Translations under genes and position numbers: made by a program
Notes under the pieces: model-generated
Told to the model about the DNA's origin: nothing
Seen by the model: only the letters and a program-made list of their open reading frames with translations
Databases searched by the model: none
Shown here: positions 32,054-43,093 of the stretch, in pieces
Layout of the letters: each line of letters begins with the position of its first letter
Numbering within the stretch: position 1 is the first letter of the stretch
Source of the DNA: Diospyros lotus
Taxonomy: Eukaryota > Streptophyta > Magnoliopsida > Ericales > Ebenaceae
Assembly (NCBI RefSeq): GCF_014633365.1
Contig: NC_068351.1
Coordinates: forward strand, 18,465,366-18,529,365
Reading direction: 5' to 3'
Length of the DNA stretch: 64,000 nucleotides

Positions 32054-32481
32054 TTGGAAGGCAAAGCGGTGGTAGAGGACTCAGACATGCCGGTGAAGAT
32101 GCAGATGCAGGCCATGGCCGCAGCTTCTCAAGCTCTGGATCTCTATGATGTTCTTGATTGCATCTCAATTGCTGCCCACATTAAGAAGGTACCTACCTTA
32201 CCTACTAACCCCATATCTTCTGTGCTCAACTCAGCTCAATTCAATTCATTCATTCATTCATATTTATTGGATTAAATATTGCTTCATTAATTTAATTAAT
32301 TTTGTATTGTAACTGATATCGACAGGATTTTGACGAGAGACATGGGAGCGGATGGCAATGTGTGGTTGGCTTCAATTTCGGGTGTTTCTTCACTCATACT
32401 CAAGGAACCTTCATCTACTTCACCCTTCAGGCTCTCACTTTTCTCATCTTCAAAGCCAAAGGGGGACTTCCATCTAGCTAA
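32051..32481 (+). CDS. Dynein light chain, LC8 type (two exons)
   Basis: Exon 1 is 32051-32188 (46 codons), the intron 32189-32325 (GT...AG, 137 bp) and exon 2 32326-32481 (51 codons plus stop), giving a 97-aa protein. LC8 proteins are small dimeric hubs that bind short linear motifs in partners. Higher plants keep them although they lack cytoplasmic dynein heavy chains, so here it is probably a scaffold protein. Exon 1 gives MAAASQALDLYDVLDC and IAAHIKK. Exon 2 gives GWQCVVGFNFGCFFTH and GTFIYFTLQALTFLIFK, the strongly conserved beta strands that form the dimer and ligand groove. Replacements relative to the usual form include F for S before NFGCFF. The ATG at 32051 is preferred over the in-frame ATG at 31997 because the family starts with MLEGK-like residues. 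It converges with the HPR2 gene. Confidence 0.92.
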
Positions 32482-32738
32482 TTCTTCAACACCACCCCCA
32501 AGTCTTATTCTGTATCTACGCTCTGTTCATGATCATGCTGCTCCTCTCTAGTCTATTTTGGTCCTATTCCTCATTAATATTGATTACAGCAGATGAATTA
32601 GAAAGATAAAATATCCAAATACATTGTATTACCGCAGTGTCTGTCTCCTATTCTAGTGTCTGATGATATGTATATATATGTTGTTATATGAACTTGAACG
32701 GGTACTAGATAAATAAATAAATATCCAAGAAATGAAGA
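32482..32738. other. Shared 3' region of two convergent genes
   Basis: 257 bp between the stop codons of the dynein light chain gene and the HPR2 gene. It must hold both 3' untranslated regions. There is a TATATATA run at about 32670. No ORF. Confidence 0.7.
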
Positions 32739-33257
32739 TCAAACTACCGGAGTGAAGAGTGGATTGTTACAAAAGTATGACTCCAAGTTCCTGATAACAA
32801 GGTCAGCCATAGCCTGGCTGGTTTCAACCGAGTCACTTCCAACGTGGGGCAGAAGAACAACGTTGTCGAGCTCCAACAGCTGTCCAGGTACCTCCGGCTC
32901 ATTCTCGAACACGTCGAGCCCCACGCCGCCCAGCCGGCCCTCGAGCAGCGCGGCCACGAGTTCGGGTTCGTCCACGTGATGGCCTCGGCCAATGTTGATT
33001 AGAACGCCCTCTGGGCCCAATGCATCGATGACTTGTCGATTTATAATATGGTGGGTTTCTTCTGTAAGTGAACACGCAACAATAAGAACTTGGGCGTTGG
33101 CAGCCAAGTCAATAATGTTGGAGCAATATCTGTAGTTGGACTGGGGTTTCTCAGTTCTGGAGTGGTAAGAGATGGAGCAGCCAAATGCCTCGGCTCTCTT
33201 TGCAATGGCTGTGCCAATCCTACCCAATCCGACAATACCAATTGATTTACCACTGAA
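32739..33257 (-). CDS. HPR2: HPR2-type glyoxylate/hydroxypyruvate reductase, exon 2
   Basis: Second and last coding exon (residues 143-314) of the gene whose first exon is 37477-37902. The acceptor is a pyrimidine-rich tract ending CAG before 33257, and the reading phase is 0. It encodes the NAD(P)-binding domain and the catalytic residues of the D-isomer-specific 2-hydroxyacid dehydrogenase family: GLGRIG at 152-157, SRT at 175-177 (the Arg is typical of NADPH-preferring HPR2), and Arg233 (NIGRG), Glu262 (VFENEPE) and His280 (LLPHVG), the Arg-Glu-His triad. The C terminus FTPVV lacks a peroxisomal SKL-type signal, as expected for the cytosolic form that reduces hydroxypyruvate and glyoxylate in photorespiration. 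All catalytic residues are intact. Confidence 0.93.
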   Translation of the reverse strand, partial: FSGKSIGIVGLGRIGTAIAKRAEAFGCSISYHSRTEKPQSNYRYCSNIIDLAANAQVLIVACSLTEETHHIINRQVIDALGPEGVLINIGRGHHVDEPELVAALLEGRLGGVGLDVFENEPEVPGQLLELDNVVLLPHVGSDSVETSQAMADLVIRNLESYFCNNPLFTPVV

Positions 33258-35227
33258 CTGGAAAAAAACAAAAACAGAAAAACAGGGTTTAATATCATTG
33301 TTCTTCCAGTGATCAGGACACAAAGTATCCGTCTATGCCAAAAATATAGCTGTTAATAAGCATTAATCAAGTGGAATTTTTTATCCCATGGATCATTTTC
33401 TTAATCATGTCCAACTTAATTACTGGTAGGATTACTGAATAGTGCTGCTAATGCCCACCAACAGGATGGATCAGAGTATCTTTTCCTATTGATCATTTAT
33501 TACTGGTCCGTCCCGGACGGCAAATATTTTGTAAAATATAATACCAGTAATGTAAGAATATATTTTCTATACCTAAATATCAAGTAATAGAAAATGACAA
33601 TGCAAAGAAAGTAATAGCAAGAATTGAAATGAATTTTCAGCAGGATCTCAAGATCTACAAAGCAATTGACACCGTGGGAGAAGGATGGGTGGGGGGATAG
33701 GTTGAGGTAGTGGAATGAGGCAGGGGTATTTAAAGGTGTATGTATATATATATATATATATCCTGTATTAAGATTCTGAATCGGGCTGGTCAGAGTTTTC
33801 TCATGTTCTTCTTCCTTGACAAAGAGGAGGGGACAGGGGAGCTAGGGCGATACTCCTATGGGCTTGATGTGGTGCATTTGGTGTGGAAGGAAAGTTCTTT
33901 TAATGCAGAGGAGAGTCTATTCTAGCTTCAAATTGTCCTTTTTTCTTTGGATTTCTTTCGGTGAGGACCCATTTTTGTTTATCGTCACTATTAATTATTA
34001 TTATTATTTTTTTTTGGGTGATTTGGACATTGTGATAAATATGCCAATTCTGTATCTCATGAATGCTTCCAGTCAGCAGAGTTGCAGCCTCTTATTTTGG
34101 CACTCTAATAAAGACAATTAGATTACAGCGTCCCACATAGTGGAATACCAAAATATCTAGGCAATTTGATAAAGACACTTACCCCTTTCTACTACAGGCT
34201 TTTGGTTTTGTCATATCCATCAAACCAAGTGTAGAAGTCTACAGCAACAGCTAAAGACTCCAAATTAGAATATTGACAAACCTTAACTAAGATGGAGTTA
34301 CTTAATCCTCAAAATAAAATCCATCATTTTTTTAAGTAGCATAAAATGCATCATCCTCAAGACTAGATAGGTTATTCTGAGATTTACATTCATAAAGTTA
34401 ATAAAAATCGAAATGGGATGAAAGGACCATCAGGCATTAACATAAACAGAGTAGGCTTCATTTGACTATTATGTTTATTCTTAACTTCTCACTCTCATTT
34501 TTGATGTTTTGGTTAATTTATTTCTATCAATTTTAGGTTCCCATGATTGGACTTTTAGCATGAAGGGGATATACAGAGTTGATAACCAAGTAACATAGTC
34601 TCTAACAAGCAAAGGAAAAAGGGTATCCCTAGTGTGTTGTTTTCATAGCTAAAACTCATGACCTTCAGAGCATGATGAAGCAACCTTACTATTGCTATCA
34701 AGGCTCGCCCTCCACTAATAAGCACTGGTATGAAATACAAAATTCTCCATGTAACTTGTGTCATGCCCATGAGATTGATCACAAGTGCCATTGATGCATA
34801 ACATATTGTTGGTCCCAAATTGCACATAGGTAAAGATTAATTTCTATCACCTAGAAGGCAAAAGCAAACAACTATGCAACTAGATAAATGAAACACTTCC
34901 TTCTACATTTCAGGCTGACACTTTCTATCCACAAATTAGGAGTTACTTTAGGTGTAAAAGCAAAGAACTTGTGCTAGGTCTGTTGTTTTGAAGTTTCGGT
35001 TTCTTTTTTGCTGCTCTAAGTTTTAGTTTCTTTAGTTACTAGTAGGATTATATATTTTCTTGTAGAAAGAACAGTATAATTAGAGAAATAGTTTCGGTTT
35101 GATTGATATTAGTTAGACTGAGAATTCAGATTTCTTTCTCCATCCCTTCCATTGTCCTCTTGTCCTCCTTGCTATCCTTCTTTGTAACTTATTCTACCAA
35201 CTTAGGTATACTCCCCAAAAAACTAGG

Positions 35228-37315
35228 TGTTATGACCAACAAAATAAGCCCCCGACATGACTAGGCCAAAATTAGTCAAAGTGGGACGAAGAGCTGAAGG
35301 AGAAGTGGCCAAGCAGCAAGGGGGAGACAAGGCCGAGTGAGGGTCACTTGACCATAGCCGCCGCTGCCACCCCTGCGCGCGCAATAAGCGCACACAGCCG
35401 TAGGATCATGCGGCCAAGTTCGTGCCACCCGCGGGCCCCCTATCGCACATCAAGCACAAGCGAGTTGACCAGCACATAGGCCAAGAGGTATGGCCGGGTG
35501 CGGCGAACTTAAGGCCATGCCAAGAGACCCCTCGTGGGTGCATGACTGAGTGAGGGTCTCTCGTTCATGCACCCCTCACCTAGGTAACAAACGAGCAAAA
35601 AGCGAAAGCCTAAAGCAACACGGCCGAGTAGCTAAGGCCATGATGAAGCCTAGAGTTGGCAAAAGGCCGGGCGGCCCATGGTCCGGCCCGCTACTGTAGC
35701 AGACAAGCCGGCTCAGCCTAGCAAAATGCGGGCCGTGCTGGGCCAGGGATATCTGGCCTGTAGTTTGGCCCGGTCCACCAAAATGGCCCGTGGGTCGGCC
35801 CGCCAAATGGCCCATCAAAATGGCACGGCTCACCAAAAAATAAAAAAATATTTAAAAAATTATGTTTATTAAATATTTAAACATATGTTTAAAAAATATG
35901 TTTAAATATATTTATATATTTAAACATATTTTAAATATATTAATTAAAATTATACAAACATAAAAATTATACATATTTTAAAAAATTATAAAAATTTTAT
36001 AAACATAAAAATTATGTTTAAAAATTATAAATAAATGGCCCATGGGCGGGCCCAGACAGCCAAGCCCACGGGCCAGCCCTACCCAGTTGGCCCATGGCCC
36101 GGCCCGCTTGGCTCATTTATTAAGGGCCACAGAGCCGTGCCGGGCCCCAATATTCATTACCTCAGCCTGGCCTGGCCCAACCCGGCCCGTCCCGTCTTCC
36201 TCGTGGGCTAAATTTGGTCTGGCCACCAAATGGGTGGGCCAAGCGGGAGGCGGGCCGAGCTGACCTGGCTTACCCACTGCCCATTGCCCATCTCTACCTG
36301 ATACTATAGCAAACGGGCTGTGTCGGGCCAGTGCTTTGTGGCCCACGACCCGAACCACCAAAATGGCCCGGCTTGGCTCGGCCCACCAAAAATGGGGGTG
36401 GTCCACCAAAATGGCCTGGCCCGGCCTGCCTTGGCCCGTTTATTAAGGGCCATAGGGTCGTACCGGGCCCCCATTTTCCATTGCTCAACCCAGCCTGACC
36501 CGTCTCCCTCGCGGGCCAAATTCGACCCAACCCACGAAATGAGTAGGCCAAGTGGGAGGCGGGCCGGCTTGGCCCGACTCGCCCATTTTCCAACTCTAAT
36601 GAAGCTCGTGCAAGGCCATCATGCGAGCCATACACTGAGAGACCCCTATGTCGGGAGACCCCTTAACCACACCATGCTGAGAGACCCCCAAGCGGGGGCA
36701 CCAAGTCATCCGACCACACTAAGACTTGCAACCATGCGATAAGGGCTGAGGGGCCATGAGTCATGCAAAAGACACCCGTGCCACCAAGCTAAACATGGCC
36801 GAGTGACCCCTTGGGAGCCTCCCTTGAGGCATCATTCAGAGACGCTCCCGAGGGATCCACGAGTCACTCACTTCCCTCAAAGACACTCGAGAGACCCTTG
36901 TGGGCCACCTAAACTTGGGAGCCTCTCTCCAAGCCATGCAAGAGACCCTCTTGGGAGGTCGTGAACCTTGTGAGACCCGGTCAAAACTACCTCTGAGATG
37001 CTCGTCGAGAATAGTGGGTCACACGCCACCTGTCGATCTTCTCCATCACTATAAATAGAGGGATCCTCCCCCTCATTTAAGTACGCTCACTAAGGCACTT
37101 GAACTCTCATATCGCTCTCAAGCACACTATTCTTTAGAGACTGAGTTAAACATCAAAAGGTCTGCATGGGGGACACTCACCCGGGCCCTAACTGGTTTCT
37201 TTCTCAGCAGGGCACTCATCACAAGAGGGTCATCCGCCATCCGAGAGGTCACTCGTATATCACCTTGAGACAGTCTCCCATACTATAAATTCATTATTGT
37301 AATCCGACAACAACA
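35228..37315 (+). mobile_element. Solo LTR in the HPR2 intron, CTAGG duplication
   Basis: Starts TGTTATGACC, ends CGACAACAACA, and is flanked by CTAGG at 35223-35227 and 37316-37320. It has a TATA box (CTATAAATAGAGGGATCC, about 37051) about 265 bp before the end. GAGAGACCCC-type units repeat on both sides of the hAT insertion. Removing the hAT element leaves about 1.1 kb. It lies opposite to the direction of HPR2 transcription. The lineage is not certain. Confidence 0.85.
35651..36598. mobile_element. hAT-type non-autonomous element, GGCCCG-rich
   Basis: The ends TAGAGTTGGCAAAAGGCCGG and, reversed, TAGAGTTGGAAAATGGGCG are inverted repeats of the hAT kind. An 8-bp duplication flanks them (ATGAAGCC at 35643-35650, ATGAAGCT at 36599-36606, one mismatch). 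The body has many GGCCCG/CGGGCC units around an AT-rich core (35830-36030). The right half seems duplicated: CCCATCTCTA at about 36283-36292 looks like an inner end, followed by a second TTTATTAAGGGCCA block. No transposase. Confidence 0.8.
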
Positions 37316-37430
37316 CTAGGGATTTCTAGTAAAAAAGCCTTCAACAAATTGAGATCATGATATATATTTTAGTCATGAGCATAAACCAATCAATCATGAA
37401 AACCAATTCCAAGAAAGCATATAGCAACAT

Positions 37431-37471
<41 letters not shown>

Positions 37472-37476
37472 GAAAC

Positions 37477-37902
37477 CTTCGAAGTCAACTGGAAATCGCG
37501 ATTTTTCCACGAGCCACTTCTCACAAACCGATCAGATGCACTAATCTTCCTCAAGGTCGTCAATGCAAGACCAATTGCTACATCGGCGACGTCGTCCGTG
37601 AGCACATCGGGGGTGTTGGTAACCCTAATGCCTCTCTCCTGACACTTGGCCAAATCGATCTTATCCAACCCCACGCTGTAAGTCGACACGATTTCCAAAC
37701 GCGGCAGGGAATCGATCAACTCGGAGTCAGCCCCAATTGTGGTGTTTCCGACCACCGCTCGTATTGAATTGGAATTCTCCCCAAGGAACTGCTCCTTGGA
37801 GGAAGAAGCTTCCCAGAGTCTCAAGAGCCTGAATCGCTTGTCGAGCTCTGTCTCGAGGTACGACGACATTGGACAAGTCATCAGTACACCAACGCCCTCC
37901 AT
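37477..37902 (-). CDS. HPR2: HPR2-type glyoxylate/hydroxypyruvate reductase, exon 1
   Basis: First coding exon, residues 1-142, from the ATG at 37902 to a donor AAG|GTTTCT at 37477/37476. With exon 2 it gives a 314-aa protein, the usual length for plant HPR2. It carries the substrate-binding half: [11 protein letters not shown] (residues 73-83) and [17 protein letters not shown] (96-112), both diagnostic of the HPR/GHPR clade of 2-hydroxyacid dehydrogenases. There is no transit peptide, since the protein begins [11 protein letters not shown], so it is probably cytosolic. The exon is GC-rich relative to its surroundings and has no stops or shifts. The open frame running past the donor encodes a Ser-Leu repeat from the CT run and is intronic. 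Confidence 0.93.
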
Positions 37903-39892
37903 TTTTCCCGCCTCTTCTCTTCCAGTTTCTCAGCCACCAAACAGAGCCGAAGTTTATTCAGGGGAAAATCTTGGTGAAAGCGTGGGGGCAGCACGGCCAC
38001 CGGGTGCCGCCCCCCCCCCGGGCCGACTCTTCCTGGCCCGTGGGCCGTAAATGGGGCGGCCTATTTAGGTGCAGCAGATTTCCCCGCCCTGTAGCAGTTA
38101 TTTTTGTCTATAGTTGTTAGGAGGATAATATTAAGAGTTATAATTAATGATAGTGTTATTAGTTATATATCGTATTTTTATTAAAAAAAAGTACTAAACA
38201 AATGAGATAATGATATATGGTCTGTTTAACCTCCTCCAATGAGGAGACGTCACATAACTGATGATCATGTCATTAATCATGACTTCTAGCATTATTCTTG
38301 TTAAAATTACATGATATATGGTTCAAATAGTGTGATTTGATATAATTCTAAATTAATTGATTCAAATTTGTTAGAGAATTGAAAATTGGGAAGAATTGGA
38401 AATGAATTGATAAACCAAAAGTGAACTGATCAATTCTTATCCAATTGAAATTTAGCAAAATCTAAAAAATCAGAATACTCATCTATCTTCTAACACATTC
38501 ATAATTTATGAATGTTCAAAGAACTTGAGAATTGATAGAAAAATAAAGGATGTTGGAGATGAAAATGATGAATTGATTGAGGCCAAGGAGAAATAAGATA
38601 AAGAAAATCAAGAATAAGAATAAGAGGAAATGCTTGCATTCAATGATAATGCTGAAAAATAAAATGATTTTAGAGATGATGATATTAAAAATGGATATGC
38701 TTTTAGTACTTTAAGATATATCTTTATGATGTTAGATATTTAATATGAATATTTATTTATTTTAGTTGAGTAATATGAGATTTATGTTTAAATTTTATGT
38801 ATTTATTAGTTTAATATATATATATATGTATGTATGTATGTATGATGATGATGGTGGTGGTAGTTGGGATCAATCACCATAACTCTCCTTGATTAGAGCA
38901 TTTACAAGAAAATGTAGTGTTGGTTCTCTTAGTATAGTTTTTGATGCTCAAGTTACTATAATAAATAAGTAATAGATGCATATAAATACTTGAGTTTCAT
39001 GGTTTAGCTATGGGCGTTCCCTGTTTTTATATAAGTGAGATGGGTCAGGATACTCATAGTTAGGATATGAATCCATCAAGTCAGATAGAGATAATACTAG
39101 ACTCGAATTTTTTAGAGATGAAGTGAGTCAGATATCTAAAATTATATATAATATACTTGTTCTAGTTATCTAGAGTTGGAGAATTCATCGAATTTGATGG
39201 ACATAGAGTTGACGGAGAATCATTTAAATCGGATAGACTTAGTGAACTCGTTAGACTAAACAGGCTTATATTTGGTGGAGAATCCTTCGAATTGAATAGA
39301 GTTGGTGTACTCGTTGAATTAGATAGAGATAGTCATCTCTAAGGTTTTCAAGCTCGAATATCTCCAGCCTTGCTGATAGGAGTTAGGTTCTCTAAAATTA
39401 GGATTTGAGAGTTAGATTTTGTAAACTTATTCTTTAAATCTAGGCAAGAGGGAGGATAGGTGTTATCTGTATGAAAGGCCATGTCGTTTCCCTATTGCTT
39501 ATTGATAGTGACATATGACATGATGACATTGGTTGATTTTTTATTTTTATTTTTTTTTCATGGAGGAAAGGGGGGGGTAGGTTAGTACTTTCTCCTACTT
39601 TGAATGTCCCCATCATTTGCCCTCTACTCCTCAAGCTAAGCAATTTGTTCAATTTGATGAGTAACGAAATTGCCCTTTTTTGGCCACTTGGTGTTATGGT
39701 GGCTATTTCTCTTTCCCATGACTGTGCAATTAACATTTAAGAGATCATTCTTTGATAAATCATGCCTTTTCATTGTATATTTTTAGTATAATAATACACT
39801 CATTTAAATGGCAAGCGAGTTACGCAATTATCTTTCTTGGCCTATAAAAGGTCATGTCTTGCCATTGAGTTCTTCACTTGTTTTCTTTTCCT
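37903..39892. other. Upstream region of the HPR2-type gene, no other gene seen
   Basis: 37903-38100 is GC-rich and should hold the 5' leader and promoter on the minus strand, with an AT-rich box (CCTAAATAGGCC) near 38055-38066. From 38100 to 39892 the DNA is AT-rich, with a (TGTA)n run at about 38826-38844, and I recognise no coding exon or element. Confidence 0.5.
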
Positions 39893-40271
39893 CTTAGGTA
39901 GCTTTTTTTAACAAATAAATGGGTTGAAAAAATTGAAATATGGAAAGCATTCTAAACAAAAGTGTTTTTTAGTATATTTGTTAAATTTATTTAGTAATCC
40001 TTGGAAAAGAAGTCACATGATTTCTTATCTGAGATTATTCATAAAAATTTATCTCTTATCCTTTTAAATAAATTTATCTTGGACCTTATAGATAAGAAAA
40101 AATTGACTCATATGTCCCCAATGCATTCCAAAAAACTTAACAAACAGTCTGATAAAAATTTTAGAATGCTTCCCATCTTTATCTTGATCATTCCATATTT
40201 TGGTTCATAAAGCATTACAATCTTATTTTGATACAACCTTATCTCCCTCATTTTAACAAATACTACCTTAG
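39893..40271 (-). mobile_element. MITE, copy 2 (TGTTAAAATG family)
   Basis: The inverse-orientation relative of 29985-30351: its reverse complement starts CTAAGGTAGTATTTGTTAAA and runs through the same GGTTGTATCAAAATAA block. The left end CTTAGGTAGC is the partner repeat. A 69-aa ORF inside is fortuitous. Confidence 0.6.
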
Positions 40272-42707
40272 AAGGCTTAGTCATCAAGGGTCTAGAGGTT
40301 TCTTCAACTAGGTTAGTGTCTTCCTTTTCTTCCTAGTCTTTACCTTTATTTCATTTATTGTTCTTTCTTTATGCTTGGTTTTTATCGAGTTTATGGGGCT
40401 GCTCAATTTTACATCGAGCCACCTAATCTTGCTTGGTTCGGCTTGCTCAATCATCGTTGCTTCTATTGTTTGGTTTGCCTATGGCTAGATCTTGCTGCTC
40501 AATCTCTATCAGTCTACTATTACTTAGTTACCTTTTACCTGATTTACTCAATCTAATGCCAAGCAGCTGCTTCTTGGTTTACTATCATTGTTGCTAATCA
40601 ATCTACTCGATTTGCTTGGCTTAATTATCCTTAGCTAGCCTCACTTCTCAGCCTGCCATCTTACCTACTCAATCCACTAGCCCATCTTGCTACTTAGTCA
40701 TACCTTGATTGAGATGGATCTGCCTTAACCCATTTTTCTCTATTTTTAGGTTTTTTCCTTGCGCAATATTTATTATGTCTTTATCTGAGTCCAACTCTAG
40801 CTCAAGTAGTTTGAGTACTTGGTCTAACTCCTCCTTTGAGTTTTTAACTTGTCTTTGAGGAGACCAAGGGTGTTGGACTTGGAAGGGAAGTGTCATTTTG
40901 CTCCATTAAACTTGGTGCCTAGACTCCTAAGCTTGATGAGAGATTCAAACTATTTTTTCTTCCCAAAAACCTTACCATGTCCACTTGGTTGTTATTGAAG
41001 TTGAAATTAGAGTAGTGAAGAAATATCACCTTCCCTAAAAAGGTTATTGGTATCTTGTTGTGAGGGAATTGAAGACCCACAAAACACCCTTTTAAGTTAT
41101 CTTAATTATTGTGTATGAGCATACCTTCCAAGTTGGGATAAGGCTTTCTTTGATTGCATCCATAGTCATTTTTCTCTCTGATTTTTTTTAACAAGTTCTT
41201 TTAGCTTAGATGGAAATACTTGACTTGTTTGTAGGGAATAACCCTCATCTTTAAGCTATCTAATCGGTTGGCGCACACTAGTAAGAGGACTCTCGAGCTC
41301 GCCATTTTCTTGGAAGAGTAGGAGAAAGTTATGGAGCTTAAAGATAAAGAGATCAAGCTAAGATCAAGTAGGGTTCTTGAGCTTGAAGCCGAGGATCGGG
41401 AAATGCAGCATAGAGGAGTAGCTCCATGGTGTCCAGGATCATAATGTTGAACTACTTACGAAGTCAATAGATGCCACGACCCTTCCGGAGGTGAAGGACT
41501 TCCTAGGAGCACAACTTCAAGAGGTATCTTGTGCCTAAAGCGTCTTAGGAATTGGCGAGTCAAATGTAAACTTGTTGGCCTGGAGAGTCGACTTTCCAGT
41601 AGTGGAAGTCGACTTTTGAGGTGGCAAAAGTCAACTTTTCCAAGGAAAGAGTCAACTTTCGGTGTGACCCAGTAGCCATTATTGAGTGTCAGGTGGCATG
41701 AAATTGGGAAAGGTTGGGGTATTGGCGGTGGCTAGTTTTGGGCATAATAAATTGAAGAAGTAGTGTAGACTATTTCACGCTGTTGTCTTCTTTTGCTTCT
41801 GTAAATTATATGGCATCTAGAAATTAATATGCATGAGTCACGCGGGGATAAATTTGAGATCTGGGTACGGATGATACGACAACCCTTGTGTCTAGCTTAG
41901 GAAGGGGAAGCTGAAACGGTACCGGATAACGTACTAGGTGTGGACTAACTAGGACCACCACATCATGAAATGGATTGGTTTTAGTACAAAAATTGTTTAT
42001 GTACCTATTTACATCAGACCGCAGGTATGTGTGTACATATTTATATTCGTACGATAAGTGTGAGTGTTACTTAAATACTCAAGCCATGTATATGGCATGT
42101 ATGTATATATTCCGTTATGCATATCTAATGTGTATAAAATTTTTAATTTAACTTGCACGGCCATAGACGGGTTTTCCATCAGGCCTCTATGTGAGCCTCT
42201 TGGTATTTCATCCTCTTACCTTGGTGCTTAACAAAGGTGAAGGGTTTAGGTTGATTATCAATATTTTAGCATTTAGGTAGGGGTTGGTTTAGCCAAACTA
42301 ATTATCCTCCCTAATGTGCCCAAGTAGAAGTGGCCTTTTTTTTTATCATCCAGGGTTATCCCCGGACTTCATGGCAATTCAGGTGGTTCTCGATTCCTTC
42401 ATTTATTTGGGGCGGTTCCTGACTCTCTCACCCTATATTAATTAACAAGCCAATGGGTGGTCAATAAAATGTACTTTTATTGAGGTAATAATACATCGGG
42501 AGTAGGGTGACCCCCTTCTTCTTTTACTAATAGAATTTTCCAAGGTTCTGAACATTCTAGGTGTGCTTAACAAGTCTTCCTCCCATATCTTCCAAGCAAT
42601 ATGGCCCCCGACTGAGTGTTTCCCTAACTCAACAAGGTCTTTCCCAATTTACTGTTAACTTATTAGAGTCCTTGGGTTGATTGATGCTTGTTTAGCAAAG
42701 GATGAGA
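40272..42707. mobile_element. Decayed Ty3 element remnant, possibly Tat lineage with antisense ORF
   Basis: On the plus strand near 41108-41190 one frame gives YEHTFQVGIRLSL and then FLSD, resembling the plant mobile-domain-like proteins that some Tat elements encode in antisense. A charged, possibly helical frame follows near 41320-41400. On the minus strand, 42500-42660 gives scattered blocks resembling the end of a Tat integrase region (NWE...P, IW...DLLSTPRMFRTLE). GTCGACTTT/GTCAACTTT repeats lie at about 41585-41660. All frames are broken. Both family calls are weak. Confidence 0.35.
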
Positions 42708-43037
42708 TGTAACGACCACAAAATAGGTCTAGGTGTTTTATTACCTAATTTCAATTAATGGCACTTAAATATGGATCTAAGTACTTTAATACTTAGTGAT
42801 AACTGTTTTGATGGCATAGAAATAATTCTTGAATTGTATAATTTTATTTTATGGTTCATATGATTGTGAAAGTAAATGTATGGGTCAAATTTTAAAAAAA
42901 TTAGAAACGATGTAATGGGTCGCAATTAATTAGTTAGCGAGGTCATGGGTTGACCTGGGTGAAAAATTAAGCCTAGTGGGCTTGATATATATATATATAT
43001 ATATATGGGGTATATGTTGAAATTGGTGGTGTTATAA

Positions 43038-43093
<56 letters not shown>

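Larger units (their letters stand above)
33258..37476 (-). other. 4.2-kb intron of the HPR2-type gene
   Basis: Bounded by GT at 37476 and AG at 33258 on the minus strand, joining AAG (Lys142) to TTC (Phe143) in phase 0. It holds a solo LTR (35228-37315) with a hAT element inside, and a CT-rich run just after the donor (about 37432-37472). In 33258-35222 I see only AT-rich DNA and short runs such as (TA)n at about 33743-33760. Without the LTR the intron is about 2.1 kb. Confidence 0.85.

Noticed and set aside
34555..34827. 90-aa hydrophobic open frame in the HPR2 intron
   Set aside because: No homology that I can recognise, and it lies within the intron on the same strand. It is most likely fortuitous.
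36042..36742. Several overlapping Arg/Pro/Gly-rich frames
   Set aside because: Created by GGCCCG repeats of the hAT element.
37390..37476. C-terminal extension of HPR2 exon 1 (Ser-Leu repeat)
   Set aside because: It is read-through into a CT-rich intron. The donor at 37476 joins cleanly to exon 2 and matches the family length.
38826..38844. Short TGTA repeats as a possible regulatory site
   Set aside because: A simple microsatellite with no other support.
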